Of a DNA stretch of 64,000 nucleotides, positions 33,702 to 41,872 are shown piece after piece. The notes below the pieces were generated by a model. It was not told the DNA's origin, ran no database searches, and saw only the letters and a list, made by a program, of their open reading frames with translations. Each line of letters opens with the position of its first letter. Positions within the stretch are counted from its first letter, which is position 1. Origin of the DNA: Massilia timonae CCUG 45783 (GTDB lineage: Bacteria > Pseudomonadota > Gammaproteobacteria > Burkholderiales > Burkholderiaceae_D); contig NZ_JH992922.1 in the NCBI RefSeq assembly GCF_000315425.1, positions 305,138 to 369,137 on the forward strand, read 5' to 3'. A program made the translations under genes and the position numbers.

Positions 33702-35479
33702 ACGGCGCCGGCCTTGGGCGTCGCGGCCACTTCTTCCTGGGCTTGCGGCGCGGCGGGCTCCGGCTTCGGCTGCAGCGCACCGAGCTGCTCCATCAGCTGC
33801 GCGAAGCGCTGCTGGCCCGGCTGCAACCGGTCGACGTGCTCCAGGACGTCGCGCGCCTCCTCGTCCAGCTCGGCCTCGTAGCCGCGCTGCTGCATGTGCG
33901 AAATCAGGATCTGCACCGCGTTGAACAGCACCCGGACGTTGTCCGGCAGCCGCTCGCGCGCCTTGCGCATCCACTTGACGGCGTCGGGCAGCTTGCCGGT
34001 CTTCCACAGCACCACGCCCTGGTTCATCAGGTCCACCGCCTCCTTGCGCGCGGTGCGGATGATGAGCGCGCCCTCGTCATGAAGGCGCGCGCGGTCGAAG
34101 ATCTTCTGCACTTCGTCCTGCAGCAGCGTGTTGTCGTGGTTGTTGCGGATCACGTAGGCCAGCACCTCGTTGGGCGTGCCCTTGACGCCGACCGCGAACA
34201 GCAGGATCGCCATCTCGATGCAGATCGCGGTGCCGGGCCGCTTGGGATCGGCCTGCAGCATCGCATCGAGCTCGTCGCCGGCGCGGCGCGCGTTCAGGTA
34301 GTCGCCGCTCTCGTGGTAGACGTGGCCTTCGGTGATCTTCGCGCGCAGCACGATGTGTTCGTGCTCGCTGCCGAATTCGCGCTGGGCCAGCAGGAGCAGC
34401 TGCAGCGCATCCTTGGTATTGCCCTTCAGGCCGCACACGCGCGCCAGGCCGAGGTAGTCGTCCGGGGCCTTGCGGATCGAGTATTCGCCGATCACCAGGC
34501 ATTTGCGGAAGGCCTTCTCGGCCATCGGCACGTTCCCCAGGCGCAGCGCGGCCTGGCCCAGGTGGCGCTGGCGCGGCACCGAGTTGGGCGACAGCTTGGC
34601 CGCGCGCTCGAGCACCGCGGCCGCCTCTTCGTGCTGGCCCATGCCCTGGTAGGCGCGCGCCAGCTGGTCGTAGGCGTCGATGTAGTGGCGGTTCTCGGCG
34701 ATCACGGTCTGGAACATCTGGCGCGCCTGCTCGAAGTCGCCGTCGGCCATGCGGATCTTGCCCAGGCCCGCGCGCGCCCAGTGGTATTCGCGCTGGGCCA
34801 GCACTTTTTCGTACACCTCGCGCGCGCGCGCCGGCTGGCCGCTGCGCTCGAGCATGCGCGCCTTCATGCGCAGCAGCTCGATCTCGTGCACCCGGCTGGC
34901 GGCGATCTGGTCGTCGCACAGGCGCGCCGCGCGCAGGTAATCCTTTTCGATGAAGGCCTGGTCGATCAGGCGGAAGATCTGCTTGCGGCGCCACACGCGG
35001 TTCAGGCGCGTGAGCAGCACGCCTTCGGTGATCGGCTTGACCAGATAGGCGTCCGGCTGATGCTCGGCCGCGCCCATCACCGACTCCACGCTCTTCTCGG
35101 CCGACACCATCACGAACACCGAGGACGGCATCAGGAGATGGCGCATGCGCGCTTCTTCCAGCACCTGCTGGCCGTTCTTGCCCTCGCCCAGGTTGTAGTC
35201 GCACAGCACCACGTCGTAGCGCAGTTTGTTGAGCAGGCCCATGGCCTCGCCGCCGCTGGACGCCTGGTCGATATTCCTGGCCCCCAGGCTGCGCAGGCTC
35301 TCGCGCAGCAACTGGCGGATGCCGACGAAATCGTCGACGATCAGGTAGTGCTTGCTGGCCCAGTCGATCTCTTCCAGCACCTTGGGCTTCGTGATCCCTG
35401 GTGCGGCGGCCGGCTTGACGTCAGGCCTGGCGTCAGCCGGCTTGGGGTCCGGCTTGGGAAGGTCGGCAGGCGTGTTCAT
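33695..35479 (-). CDS. Response regulator with TPR effector domain
   Basis: 594 aa. A Pro/Lys-rich N-terminus (1-40) precedes a receiver domain: YLIVDDFVGIRQLLRESL, phospho-acceptor Asp in VVLCDYNLGEGKNG, VMVSA and YLVKPIT. It is followed by at least six tetratricopeptide-like repeats (about 175-560, such as YHWARAGLGKIRMADGDFEQARQMFQTVIAEN and YIDAYDQLARAYQGMGQHEEAAAVLERAAKLSPN) and a Pro/Glu/Ala tail. There is no DNA-binding or enzymatic output, so the output is probably protein-protein contact. Its start overlaps the kinase stop by 4 bases. This RR-TPR plus small kinase pairing recurs in Oxalobacteraceae, but I know of no assigned role. Confidence 0.9.
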   Translation of the reverse strand: MNTPADLPKPDPKPADARPDVKPAAAPGITKPKVLEEIDWASKHYLIVDDFVGIRQLLRESLRSLGARNIDQASSGGEAMGLLNKLRYDVVLCDYNLGEGKNGQQVLEEARMRHLLMPSSVFVMVSAEKSVESVMGAAEHQPDAYLVKPITEGVLLTRLNRVWRRKQIFRLIDQAFIEKDYLRAARLCDDQIAASRVHEIELLRMKARMLERSGQPARAREVYEKVLAQREYHWARAGLGKIRMADGDFEQARQMFQTVIAENRHYIDAYDQLARAYQGMGQHEEAAAVLERAAKLSPNSVPRQRHLGQAALRLGNVPMAEKAFRKCLVIGEYSIRKAPDDYLGLARVCGLKGNTKDALQLLLLAQREFGSEHEHIVLRAKITEGHVYHESGDYLNARRAGDELDAMLQADPKRPGTAICIEMAILLFAVGVKGTPNEVLAYVIRNNHDNTLLQDEVQKIFDRARLHDEGALIIRTARKEAVDLMNQGVVLWKTGKLPDAVKWMRKARERLPDNVRVLFNAVQILISHMQQRGYEAELDEEARDVLEHVDRLQPGQQRFAQLMEQLGALQPKPEPAAPQAQEEVAATPKAGAVQ

Positions 35480-36177
35480 GGCAGGGTCAGGATGAAGCAG
35501 CCGCCGCCGAGCGAGCCGCCGTTTTCGAGCCGCACCGCGCCGGAGCGCTCGCGGTGGCGGTGCATGCGCGCCACCTCGCCCGAAAAGTACAGGCCCAGGC
35601 CGGCGCTATTGGTCAGGAAGTTGACGCCGCTGTCGCCGCTGCCCGGCGTGCCGGCCGCCAGCAGCGCGGGCGGAAAGCCGGCGCCATTGTCCTCGACCCG
35701 GATCTCGAGGTCGCCATCGACTTCGCGCGCCGACAGGCGGATGCGGTCGCGCGTGTAGTGCAGCGCGTTGTTGACGGCGTGCGACACCACGCCCACGATC
35801 AGGTCTTCGTCGACGTGGGCGATCAGTTCGGGATCGACATCCAGCTCCAGGGTCACGCCGCGCGACTCGAGCAGCACGCGCTCGAGCGCCACCACCTGCT
35901 CGACCAATTGCCCCACTTCGAGCGGCTGGACGTCGAACGGGTAGCCCGGCTTGCCAACCTGCTTGTACAGCGCCAGCAGCTGCATCAGGTTGTCGTTCAG
36001 GCGGCGCGTCTGGTACAGCATCTGCGCCATCTGCGCATACGCCTTCTCGGTCTCGGGCGAGGCGCCGTCGAGCAGGCGTTCGAGCGTGCCGGACAGGACG
36101 CTGATCGAGTTCTTCATGTCGTGCGCAGTGGACGCCAGGAACAGGAACAGCTCGGGCGAGTGGTGTGAATCTTCCAT
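35476..36177 (-). CDS. Soluble sensor histidine kinase
   Basis: About 233 aa from the ATG at 36177 (MEDSHHSPELFLFLAS); frames open upstream look non-coding. It begins at once with the H-box STAHDMKNSISVLSGTLERLL, whose His is the phosphorylation site. The ATPase part follows: N-box HAVNNALHYTRDRI, G1 RVEDNGAGFP and a G2 equivalent SAGLGLYFSGEVARMH. It has no transmembrane helix and no sensor domain, so it must be told what to sense by another protein or act as a cytosolic relay. It is coupled to the TPR response regulator by a 4-base overlap (ATGA). Confidence 0.9.
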   Translation of the reverse strand: MEDSHHSPELFLFLASTAHDMKNSISVLSGTLERLLDGASPETEKAYAQMAQMLYQTRRLNDNLMQLLALYKQVGKPGYPFDVQPLEVGQLVEQVVALERVLLESRGVTLELDVDPELIAHVDEDLIVGVVSHAVNNALHYTRDRIRLSAREVDGDLEIRVEDNGAGFPPALLAAGTPGSGDSGVNFLTNSAGLGLYFSGEVARMHRHRERSGAVRLENGGSLGGGCFILTLP

Positions 36178-36287
36178 CCGGACAGGCCCTTTCGGCCAAA
36201 AGTTGCTACCAGTAATTATACCCGCAGGCATTCGACAGTTTGGCCTTGCACGCCTATTCCGCGCGCACGTTTGCGGCGGCGCAACGC

Positions 36288-37958
36288 TCAAGGGCCGATA
36301 TCCGCGGCGTTTGGCGCAGCGTCTGGGCTATAGCGACTGTTGCGCCGCGCGCGCAGCACGAAACGCGCCGGATCGAGCGCATCGACCAGGGCCATCTCGA
36401 GCGGCAGCGGTTCGCCTTCGAGCTGGGCCGCCAGCAGCTCGGCCGCCAGCGGCGCCCAGATCAGGCCGCGCGAGGCATAGCCCAGCAAGCCGTAAAGGCC
36501 CGGATGGCGCGGCACGTCGCGCAGGCGCTCGGTGGCGCCGGCGGCGGCGAAGTCCGGCAGGCGCCCGACCAGGGGCAGGCGGTCCGGCGCCACGCAGCGG
36601 AAACCCACCCTGCCCGCCAGCGGCGCGCCCTCGGCGGCGTGGGGATCGGACACCAGGCCGCGCAGGCGCGCCACGTTCTCTTCCTGGCTGGCGGCGCGCA
36701 ATTGCGGATCGGCGTCCAGGTCATAGGTCGCGCCGGCGCAGGTGAGGCCATTGGCGGACGGCGTCAGGTAGGCTTCGCGGCACAGCACCAGCGGCAGTTG
36801 CGGGGCGTGCTCCGGCGCCAGGTGCGTCACCTGCCCGCGCAGCGCCTGCAGCGGCAGCTCACGGGTCTGCACCATCTTGCGCGCGCCGGCGCCGCTGGCC
36901 AGCACCACGGTCGGCGCCCGGCCGATGATGCTGCCATCGCCGCCGCGCGCCTGCCATTCGTCGCCCTCCCGCTCGAGGCTCACCTCGCCGGCGCCGAAGC
37001 GCTGCATCAAGCGATCGCCGCAGGACGCCAGCAGCGCCTCGCACACGCTGCCCGGCCGCGCCCAGCCGCCTTGCGGGAACAGCCAGCCGCCATCCGGCGC
37101 GGGCAGGCCCAGCAGCGCTTCGGCCTCCCGTGGTTCGAGCCAGCGCGCGAAGTCGGGCGGCAGCCTGCCATCGCCGGCGATCGCGCGCGAGACGGCCGCG
37201 TGGCCGGCATCGCGCGCCAGTTGCAGCACGCCGCACCCGTCGCCGTCGAAGGCGCGGCCGACGCCGCCCAGTTGTCGCCACAGGCGCAGCGCATACAGGT
37301 ACGCCGCGCGGGTCAGGCGGGTCGGGATATTGTCGTCACGCGAAAGCAGCGGCATGAAGATGCCGGCCAGGTTGCCCGACGCTTCCATCGCCACCTGCGG
37401 ATGACGCTCGATCAGCGTGACCTGCCAGCCGCGCGCGCACAGGCGCGCGGCCGCGGCGCAGCCGGCCACGCCGGCGCCCAGCACCAGCGCGCGCCGGTCA
37501 GGCTCTGGCGTCGACGGCAGGCGCGGCTTGCGGGTCGAGAAGGTCGCGGCGTCGCCATCGAAGACGAATCCCTGGGCGCTCAAGGCCGCGCGCTGTTCGC
37601 TATCGAGGCCCTGCGTTTCCAGCCGCGCGCCGAGGGCCGTCAGGCGCGCCAGCGGACGGACGAAGGCCGTGCCCTGCGCGCCGTGCAGGCGGATGAAATC
37701 GGGATGCGCGTTCAGCTCGGCCAGCGCCGTTTCGAGCGGCGCCGCCAGCAGGTCGAGCGTGACGCCATGATCGTCCTGGGGGATGCGGTGAAAGCCCGGC
37801 TGCAAGCTGTCGGTGAGCGCCACCACGTGCAGGTGCGCGGGCCGCTGCGCATCAAGGCGCCAGGCTTCGACCAGGGCGGCGAAGCGGCTGCCGTCGCCAT
37901 GGTCGCTGTCGAAGACGGTATAGCGCGCGCGGCCGCGCCAGTGATCCTGCATCCGCAT
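36288..37958 (-). CDS. mnmC: MnmC-like tRNA-modifying oxidoreductase with eroded methyltransferase domain
   Basis: About 556 aa from the ATG at 37958, two bases after the tag stop. From about residue 155 it is the FAD domain of MnmC: RRALVLGAGVAGCAAAARLCARGWQVTLIERH, ASGNLAGIFMPLLSRDDN, LQALRGQVTHL, GRVGFRCVAPDRLPLVG and YASRGLIWAPLAAELLAAQLEGEPLPLE. This part converts cmnm5s2U34 to nm5s2U34 in tRNA. The N-terminal methyltransferase that should then make mnm5s2U is only about 140 residues here. Its SAM motif (normally ExGFGxGxNF) reads FDSDHGDGSRF, so methylation is probably lost. E. coli MnmC is about 670 aa. Confidence 0.88.
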   Translation of the reverse strand: MRMQDHWRGRARYTVFDSDHGDGSRFAALVEAWRLDAQRPAHLHVVALTDSLQPGFHRIPQDDHGVTLDLLAAPLETALAELNAHPDFIRLHGAQGTAFVRPLARLTALGARLETQGLDSEQRAALSAQGFVFDGDAATFSTRKPRLPSTPEPDRRALVLGAGVAGCAAAARLCARGWQVTLIERHPQVAMEASGNLAGIFMPLLSRDDNIPTRLTRAAYLYALRLWRQLGGVGRAFDGDGCGVLQLARDAGHAAVSRAIAGDGRLPPDFARWLEPREAEALLGLPAPDGGWLFPQGGWARPGSVCEALLASCGDRLMQRFGAGEVSLEREGDEWQARGGDGSIIGRAPTVVLASGAGARKMVQTRELPLQALRGQVTHLAPEHAPQLPLVLCREAYLTPSANGLTCAGATYDLDADPQLRAASQEENVARLRGLVSDPHAAEGAPLAGRVGFRCVAPDRLPLVGRLPDFAAAGATERLRDVPRHPGLYGLLGYASRGLIWAPLAAELLAAQLEGEPLPLEMALVDALDPARFVLRARRNSRYSPDAAPNAADIGP

Positions 37959-37960
37959 GG

Positions 37961-38527
37961 TCAGCGCCGCCTGGTGCGGCAGTGGCATTCGCGGTCGTGG
38001 TCGTCCACCATGCCGATGCCCTGCATATAGGCATAGACGATGGTCGAGCCGACGAACTTGAAGCCGCGCTTGGCGAGATCCTTCGAGATGCGGTCGGACA
38101 GCTCGGTGCGCGCCGGGCGGGCGTGGTCTAGCCAGTCGTTGACGATCGGCTTGCCGTCGACGAAGGCCCACAGGTAGTCGTCGAGCGTCAGTCCCTGCTC
38201 GCGCAGCGCGAGATAGGCCCTGGCGTTGGTGATCGCGGCGGCGACCTTCAGGCGGTTGCGCACGATGCCGGGGTTCAGCAACAGCGCGGCCTTCTTGTCC
38301 TCGTCGTAGGCGGCGATCTTTTCCGCATCCCAGCCGTCGAAGGCCGCGCGGTAGGTGTCGCGCTTGTTCAGGATGGTTTCCCACGACAGGCCGGCCTGCG
38401 CGCCTTCGAGGTTGAGCATCTCGAACAAGGTGTTCTCGTCGTGGCAGGGCACGCCCCACTCGTCGTCGTGGTAGGCGATGTAGCGCGGATTGGCCATATT
38501 CGCCCAGGAGCAGCGCTTGACCGTCAT
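37961..38527 (-). CDS. tag: DNA-3-methyladenine glycosylase I
   Basis: 188 aa. MTVKRCSWANMANPRYIAYHDDEWGVPCHDENTLFEMLNLEGAQAGLSWETILNKRDTYRAAFDGWDAEKIA is diagnostic of Tag, with the catalytic Glu in the NLEGAQAGLSW helix. The zinc ligands are CSW near the start and the HDRECHCR tail. It excises 3-methyladenine from alkylated DNA. Its ATG overlaps the stop of the upstream DUF2384 gene by 4 bases, and mnmC follows after two bases, so soxR-DUF2384-tag-mnmC read as one unit. Confidence 0.96.
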   Translation of the reverse strand: MTVKRCSWANMANPRYIAYHDDEWGVPCHDENTLFEMLNLEGAQAGLSWETILNKRDTYRAAFDGWDAEKIAAYDEDKKAALLLNPGIVRNRLKVAAAITNARAYLALREQGLTLDDYLWAFVDGKPIVNDWLDHARPARTELSDRISKDLAKRGFKFVGSTIVYAYMQGIGMVDDHDRECHCRTRRR

Positions 38528-38787
38528 CGCGCCGCTCCCGGTTTCGCGCTGCGCAGACAGGCCAGGACGTCGTCGGTGCGGCCATCCGCCACCAGCTCGG
38601 CCGGCGTGCGTCCGCCAAGGGCCTGCTGGGGCGCCTTCATCCAGGCGTCGGCGGCATCGTCGTTCCCGAGCACCTTGCGCGCCTCGTGCATGACGGCGTA
38701 ATAGGTCTGCGCCTTGCGCGAATGGCCGTCGAAGCGCGCCTGGAGCGCGGCGATGGAGTCGGGAGAGATGCGTTCAGAATCGGTCAT
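38524..38787 (-). CDS. MbcA/ParS/Xre-type (DUF2384) small protein
   Basis: About 87 aa from the ATG at 38787. The second half, AQTYYAVMHEARKVLGNDDAADAWMKAPQQALGGRTPAELVADGRTDDVLACL, is the DUF2384 toxin-binding domain of MbcA/ParS antitoxins, including the conserved W-[ML]-x-x-P-x-x-x-L-G-G-x-x-P core. The N-terminal Xre DNA-binding part seen in full antitoxins is missing and no RES/ParT toxin is adjacent, so it is a solitary domain. It lies between soxR (11 bases upstream) and tag (4-base overlap). Function unknown. Confidence 0.75.
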   Translation of the reverse strand: MTDSERISPDSIAALQARFDGHSRKAQTYYAVMHEARKVLGNDDAADAWMKAPQQALGGRTPAELVADGRTDDVLACLRSAKPGAAR

Positions 38788-38797
38788 GGCGTCGCGG

Positions 38798-39298
38798 TCA
38801 TGGCGTCGGCTTGCTGGTGGAAACGGCATCATACCCCGCCTCGGCCGGACGATCGAGGAACACGGCGCCGGCGCTGTCCGCGCCGAGCGCATCGGCGGGG
38901 TTGCGCAACGGACAATCGGCGAGGGAAAGGCAGCCGCAGCCGATGCAGGTATCGAGTTCGTCGCGCAGCCGCTGCAGGCGCGCGATGCGCTCGTCGAGTT
39001 CCGCGCGCCAGCCGGCGCCGAGCACCCGCCATTCCTTTGCGCTGATCGTGCGCCCTTCCGGCAGCGCGGACAGGTTTTCCCGAATCGTCTCGAGCGGGAT
39101 GCCGGTGCGCTGCGCCACCTTGATGATGGCGATGTGGCGCAGCACCTCGCGCGCATAACGGCGCTGGTTGCCGTCGGTGCGCCAGCCCTTGATCAGGCCT
39201 TTCGATTCGTAGAAGTGGATGGTGGAGACCGCCACGCCGCTGCGGCGCGCCACCTCGCCCACCGTGAGGGCTTTCTTGTCGGGATCGATCGTCGTCAT
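38798..39298 (-). CDS. soxR: Redox-sensitive regulator SoxR
   Basis: 166 aa from the ATG at 39298, which has a GAGG site; five further codons upstream are possible. MerR-type HTH ([49 protein letters not shown]), dimerisation helix, and the [2Fe-2S] ligand motif [12 protein letters not shown], matching the E. coli SoxR cysteine spacing exactly. The oxidised cluster activates promoters with an overlong spacer. A SoxR box overlaps its own upstream region (39308-39325), inside a promoter pointing the other way at 39365. It heads the unit with DUF2384, tag and mnmC. Confidence 0.95.
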   Translation of the reverse strand: MTTIDPDKKALTVGEVARRSGVAVSTIHFYESKGLIKGWRTDGNQRRYAREVLRHIAIIKVAQRTGIPLETIRENLSALPEGRTISAKEWRVLGAGWRAELDERIARLQRLRDELDTCIGCGCLSLADCPLRNPADALGADSAGAVFLDRPAEAGYDAVSTSKPTP

Positions 39299-39303
39299 TG
39301 CGC

Positions 39304-39334
39304 TTGACCTCAAGTTAAGTTGAGATTCTATACT
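39304..39334 (+). promoter_or_regulatory. SoxR-activated promoter with SoxR box
   Basis: -35 TTGACC (39304-39309), a 19-base spacer, -10 TATACT (39329-39334). Within it lies CCTCAAGTTAAGTTGAGA (39308-39325), differing from the E. coli soxS operator at two positions. The 19-base spacing is the hallmark of SoxR/MerR targets. It points at the monooxygenase gene 30 bases downstream. Confidence 0.88.
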
Positions 39335-39364
39335 TTTTTCTCGCTCCCATCACAACCGAGTGTC

Positions 39365-39676
39365 ATGCACGCGATTTACTTTAAATGGAAAGTGGCTTCC
39401 GGTCGTGAGCGAGACTTCGAGCACGCCTGGCTGGAACTCACCGAACGCACACGCGATGAGCGCGGCGGCCTGGGGTCGCGTTTGCATCGGTGCGCTGACG
39501 GCCATTATTTTGCGTATGCCCAATGGCCGTCCGAACTCGTATGGGGTACGCAAGCCGAGCCTGATGCACGGATGGTCGAGTTGCGAAACCAGATGCGTGA
39601 ATTCGCTGAACTTGTAGATGGCCCACTTCGGGGTGACGTCGTTGCCGACCTCCTGATATCGGTAGCTCACGACTAA
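39365..39676 (+). CDS. ABM-type monooxygenase-like protein, SoxR target
   Basis: 103 aa from the ATG at 39365. MHAIYFKWKVASGRERDFEHAWLELTERTRDERGGLGSRLHRCADGHYFAYAQWPSELVWG is a dimeric alpha-beta ferredoxin-like ABM domain (antibiotic biosynthesis / quinol monooxygenase). The upstream promoter carries a SoxR box and soxR is divergent. This arrangement recalls Pseudomonas aeruginosa, where a monooxygenase-like gene next to soxR is a main SoxR target. It probably oxidises or reduces redox-cycling quinones or phenazines in the cytoplasm (inference). Confidence 0.85.
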   Translation: MHAIYFKWKVASGRERDFEHAWLELTERTRDERGGLGSRLHRCADGHYFAYAQWPSELVWGTQAEPDARMVELRNQMREFAELVDGPLRGDVVADLLISVAHD

Positions 39677-39894
39677 GGAAACACGCGGGCGATCGCTTTC
39701 ACAGACGCCAGTGAACAGTTTGGGTCGGCTGCGGACGGTCGACTGCCATTGCTCGAAAGCCCTGCAGGCTCCGTTTTGCTTGTAGCCGAAGCATGCGGCC
39801 GTATAACTCGATTCCGCGACACCATTGAAATAGTTCAGAAAATCACCAGTTTGGTGCTGTACGGCCACAGGCATTCGCATGGCAAGAGGTGACC

Positions 39895-40035
39895 ATGCGA
39901 TCGAAAATGTACGCAATCAAGGCGCAGACCTGGCTAAACATCCGGCCCATGATGTTCGTCTGTTTGCCCCGCGTGAGCGGCGAGCCGGTCTATACGCTAC
40001 AGCACGCAAACGAAAGTGATCTTCTAAGTGGATAA
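39895..40035 (+). CDS. Small hypothetical ORF with strong ribosome site
   Basis: 46 codons (MRSKMYAIKAQTWLNIRPMM...). AGAGGTGA stands directly before the ATG, the only real argument that it is translated. There is no recognised domain. The region is less GC-rich than its surroundings. Its end overlaps the GTG start of the next small frame by 8 bases in another frame, so the two could be coupled. The 218 bases before it (39677-39894) hold nothing I recognise. Confidence 0.3.
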   Translation: MRSKMYAIKAQTWLNIRPMMFVCLPRVSGEPVYTLQHANESDLLSG

Positions 40036-40285
40036 CGAAAACAATGAGCCTTCCTCGCGTGCGAGTCTTGAGCCACAGGGTTGGAAAGACCGATATCGCT
40101 GGCTCGGCGTAGTGATAATGGCTGCGTTTGCAGGCTTCGCGCCGGTACCACCACCACCGAAACCACCACAAGAACTATCTGAATATGCGCAGATTGCCGA
40201 GGATCCGGATGGGCTGAAGTTGGATCCTGACCTCTATTTTTTGCAAAAGGGGCCTGATAAGGAAGAATCAAGCATAGATGCGTAA
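40028..40285 (+). CDS. Small single-helix hypothetical protein
   Basis: 85 aa from a GTG. A polar N-terminus (1-24) precedes one hydrophobic helix (WLGVVIMAAFAGFAPV, about 25-40), a PPPPKPPQ stretch and an acidic tail (LKLDPDLYFLQKGPDKEESS). The layout suggests an inner-membrane anchor with a short periplasmic part. I recognise no family. Codon use is less GC-biased than in neighbours, hinting at recent gain. A possible terminator follows at 40337-40373. Confidence 0.4.
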   Translation: MDNENNEPSSRASLEPQGWKDRYRWLGVVIMAAFAGFAPVPPPPKPPQELSEYAQIAEDPDGLKLDPDLYFLQKGPDKEESSIDA

Positions 40286-40336
40286 CGATTGCACATCAGG
40301 GAGTGGACGCCGCCATTCTTGCAGCCCGCATCTCGG

Positions 40337-40373
40337 GGCGCGCCAATCCCGATACCAGGACTGGCGCCTTTTT
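40337..40373 (+). terminator. Weak intrinsic terminator
   Basis: GGCGCGCCA (40337-40345) pairs with TGGCGCC (40362-40368) with a two-base bulge, followed by five T. It would end transcripts from the two small frames at 39895-40285. Confidence 0.4.
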
Positions 40374-40378
40374 ACGGC

Positions 40379-41719
40379 TCAATGCCCGCGCAACTCCGCA
40401 TCGATCTTCGAATGCGCCGCCGTATCGCGCATGAACCAGCACACGATCAAGGTGCAGGCGATCACGCCGGTGACGTACCAGTAGAACCCCGATTCAAGAT
40501 TCACCGACTTGAACCACAACCCGACGTACTCGGCCGTGCCACCAAAGATCGACACCGCGAACGCATACGGCACGCCCACACCGGTGGCGCGGATCGAGGC
40601 CGGGAACATCTCGGCCTTCACCAGCGCATTGATCGAGGTGTAGCCCGAAACGATGATCCAGGCGCAGGCGATCAGGCCGAAGGCTTCCCACGGCCCGCTG
40701 GCGTGGCGGATGGCCGTCAGCAGGGGCACGGTGAAGATCGTGCCGAGCAGCGCGAAGCCCACCAGCAGCGGGCGGCGGCCGATGCGGTCCGACAGCGCGC
40801 CGTACAGCGGCTGCAGGCACATGGCGAACAGCAGCGAGGCGGCCGAGACGGCGGTCGTTTGCGCGTCGGTCAGGCCCACCGACAGGCGCAGGAACTTCTG
40901 CATGTAGACGGTGTAGACGTAGAACGCCAGGGTGCCACCCATGGTCAGGCCGACCACCAGCAGCACTTCCTTCGGATGCTGGGCCAGCTGTTTCAGGCCG
41001 CCCATCGGCTTGGCCTTCTTGCGGGCGCTTTCGAACGACTGCGTCTCTGGCATGTCATGACGCATCATCAGGGCGATCAGGGCCAGCAAGGCGCCGCATA
41101 CGAAGGGAATGCGCCAGCCCCATTCACGCAACTGGGCGTCGGTGAGCAGGAAGTGCTGCAGCACCAGCAGCAGCACCAGGGCCAGCAGCTGGCCGCCGAT
41201 CAGGGTCACGTACTGGAAGCTGGCGTAGAAGCCGCGCCGCTTCGAGTCCGCCATCTCCGACAGGTAAGTCGCGCTGGCGCCGTATTCGCCGCCCAGGCTC
41301 AGGCCTTGCAGCAGGCGCGCCAGCAGCAGGATGCAGGGCGACAGGATGCCGGCGGTGGCATAGGTCGGCGCGCAGGCGATCAAGAGCGAGCCGGCGCACA
41401 TCAGCAGGACCGACGCCATCAGGGCCACCTTGCGGCCGTGACGGTCGCCCAGGTGGCCGAACAGGATGCCGCCGATCGGGCGCACGAAGAAGCCCAGGGC
41501 GAAGATACCGGCGGTCGACATCATCTGGGCAGTGGGGTCCTGGGCCGGGAAGAAGGAATTGGCGAAGTACAGGGCGAACGCCGCGTAGCAGTAAAAGTCG
41601 AACCACTCGACCAGGTTGCCGGCCGAGCCGACGAAGATGGCGCGCAGGCGCGCGCCGGAAATAGGTTCGGCGGCCACCGGCTTGGCGCCGGCGACCGGAT
41701 TGCTGATGGTTGTTGTCAT
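40379..41719 (-). CDS. MHS-family MFS permease, alpha-ketoglutarate/dicarboxylate type
   Basis: 446 aa, 12 membrane helices. The metabolite:H+ symporter signature is clear: GNLVEWFDFYCYAAFALYFANSFFPAQDPTAQMM, FVRPIGGILFGHLGDRHGRKVALMAS and ARLLQGLSLGGEYGASATYLSEMA. It is closest in feel to KgtP (alpha-ketoglutarate permease). A GAGGAGA site precedes the ATG. It is divergent from a DctB/FixJ-like two-component system with a palindrome between them, so the permease is probably the induced target. The substrate (alpha-ketoglutarate or another C4/C5 acid) is inferred. Confidence 0.9.
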   Translation of the reverse strand: MTTTISNPVAGAKPVAAEPISGARLRAIFVGSAGNLVEWFDFYCYAAFALYFANSFFPAQDPTAQMMSTAGIFALGFFVRPIGGILFGHLGDRHGRKVALMASVLLMCAGSLLIACAPTYATAGILSPCILLLARLLQGLSLGGEYGASATYLSEMADSKRRGFYASFQYVTLIGGQLLALVLLLVLQHFLLTDAQLREWGWRIPFVCGALLALIALMMRHDMPETQSFESARKKAKPMGGLKQLAQHPKEVLLVVGLTMGGTLAFYVYTVYMQKFLRLSVGLTDAQTTAVSAASLLFAMCLQPLYGALSDRIGRRPLLVGFALLGTIFTVPLLTAIRHASGPWEAFGLIACAWIIVSGYTSINALVKAEMFPASIRATGVGVPYAFAVSIFGGTAEYVGLWFKSVNLESGFYWYVTGVIACTLIVCWFMRDTAAHSKIDAELRGH

Positions 41720-41795
41720 TGGGTGTCTCCTCGATCAGAGATCTCATTGTCGGCACCGGTAGAAGCCGGCACATCCGCAATATTGGCGCGCGCTC

Positions 41796-41813
41796 CTCCG
41801 TAAAAATACGGAG
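41796..41813. promoter_or_regulatory. Operator palindrome in permease / two-component intergenic region
   Basis: CTCCGTA-AAAA-TACGGAG: perfect 7-base arms around AAAA. The short AT-centred dyad suits a FixJ/NarL-type dimer. It lies 60 bases before the kinase start and 77 before the permease start, so the regulator at 43999 could control both. Confidence 0.6.
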
Positions 41814-41872
41814 AAGCCGGCGCGACGTTCATACAGCTGCTATCGTTGGCGCTTTTGGCCAGGGACTCTTCG

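Noticed and set aside
39350..39916. A 188-codon minus-strand frame over the monooxygenase gene
   Set aside because: Half is antisense to a gene with a matching promoter; the rest shows no recognisable domain or ribosome site.
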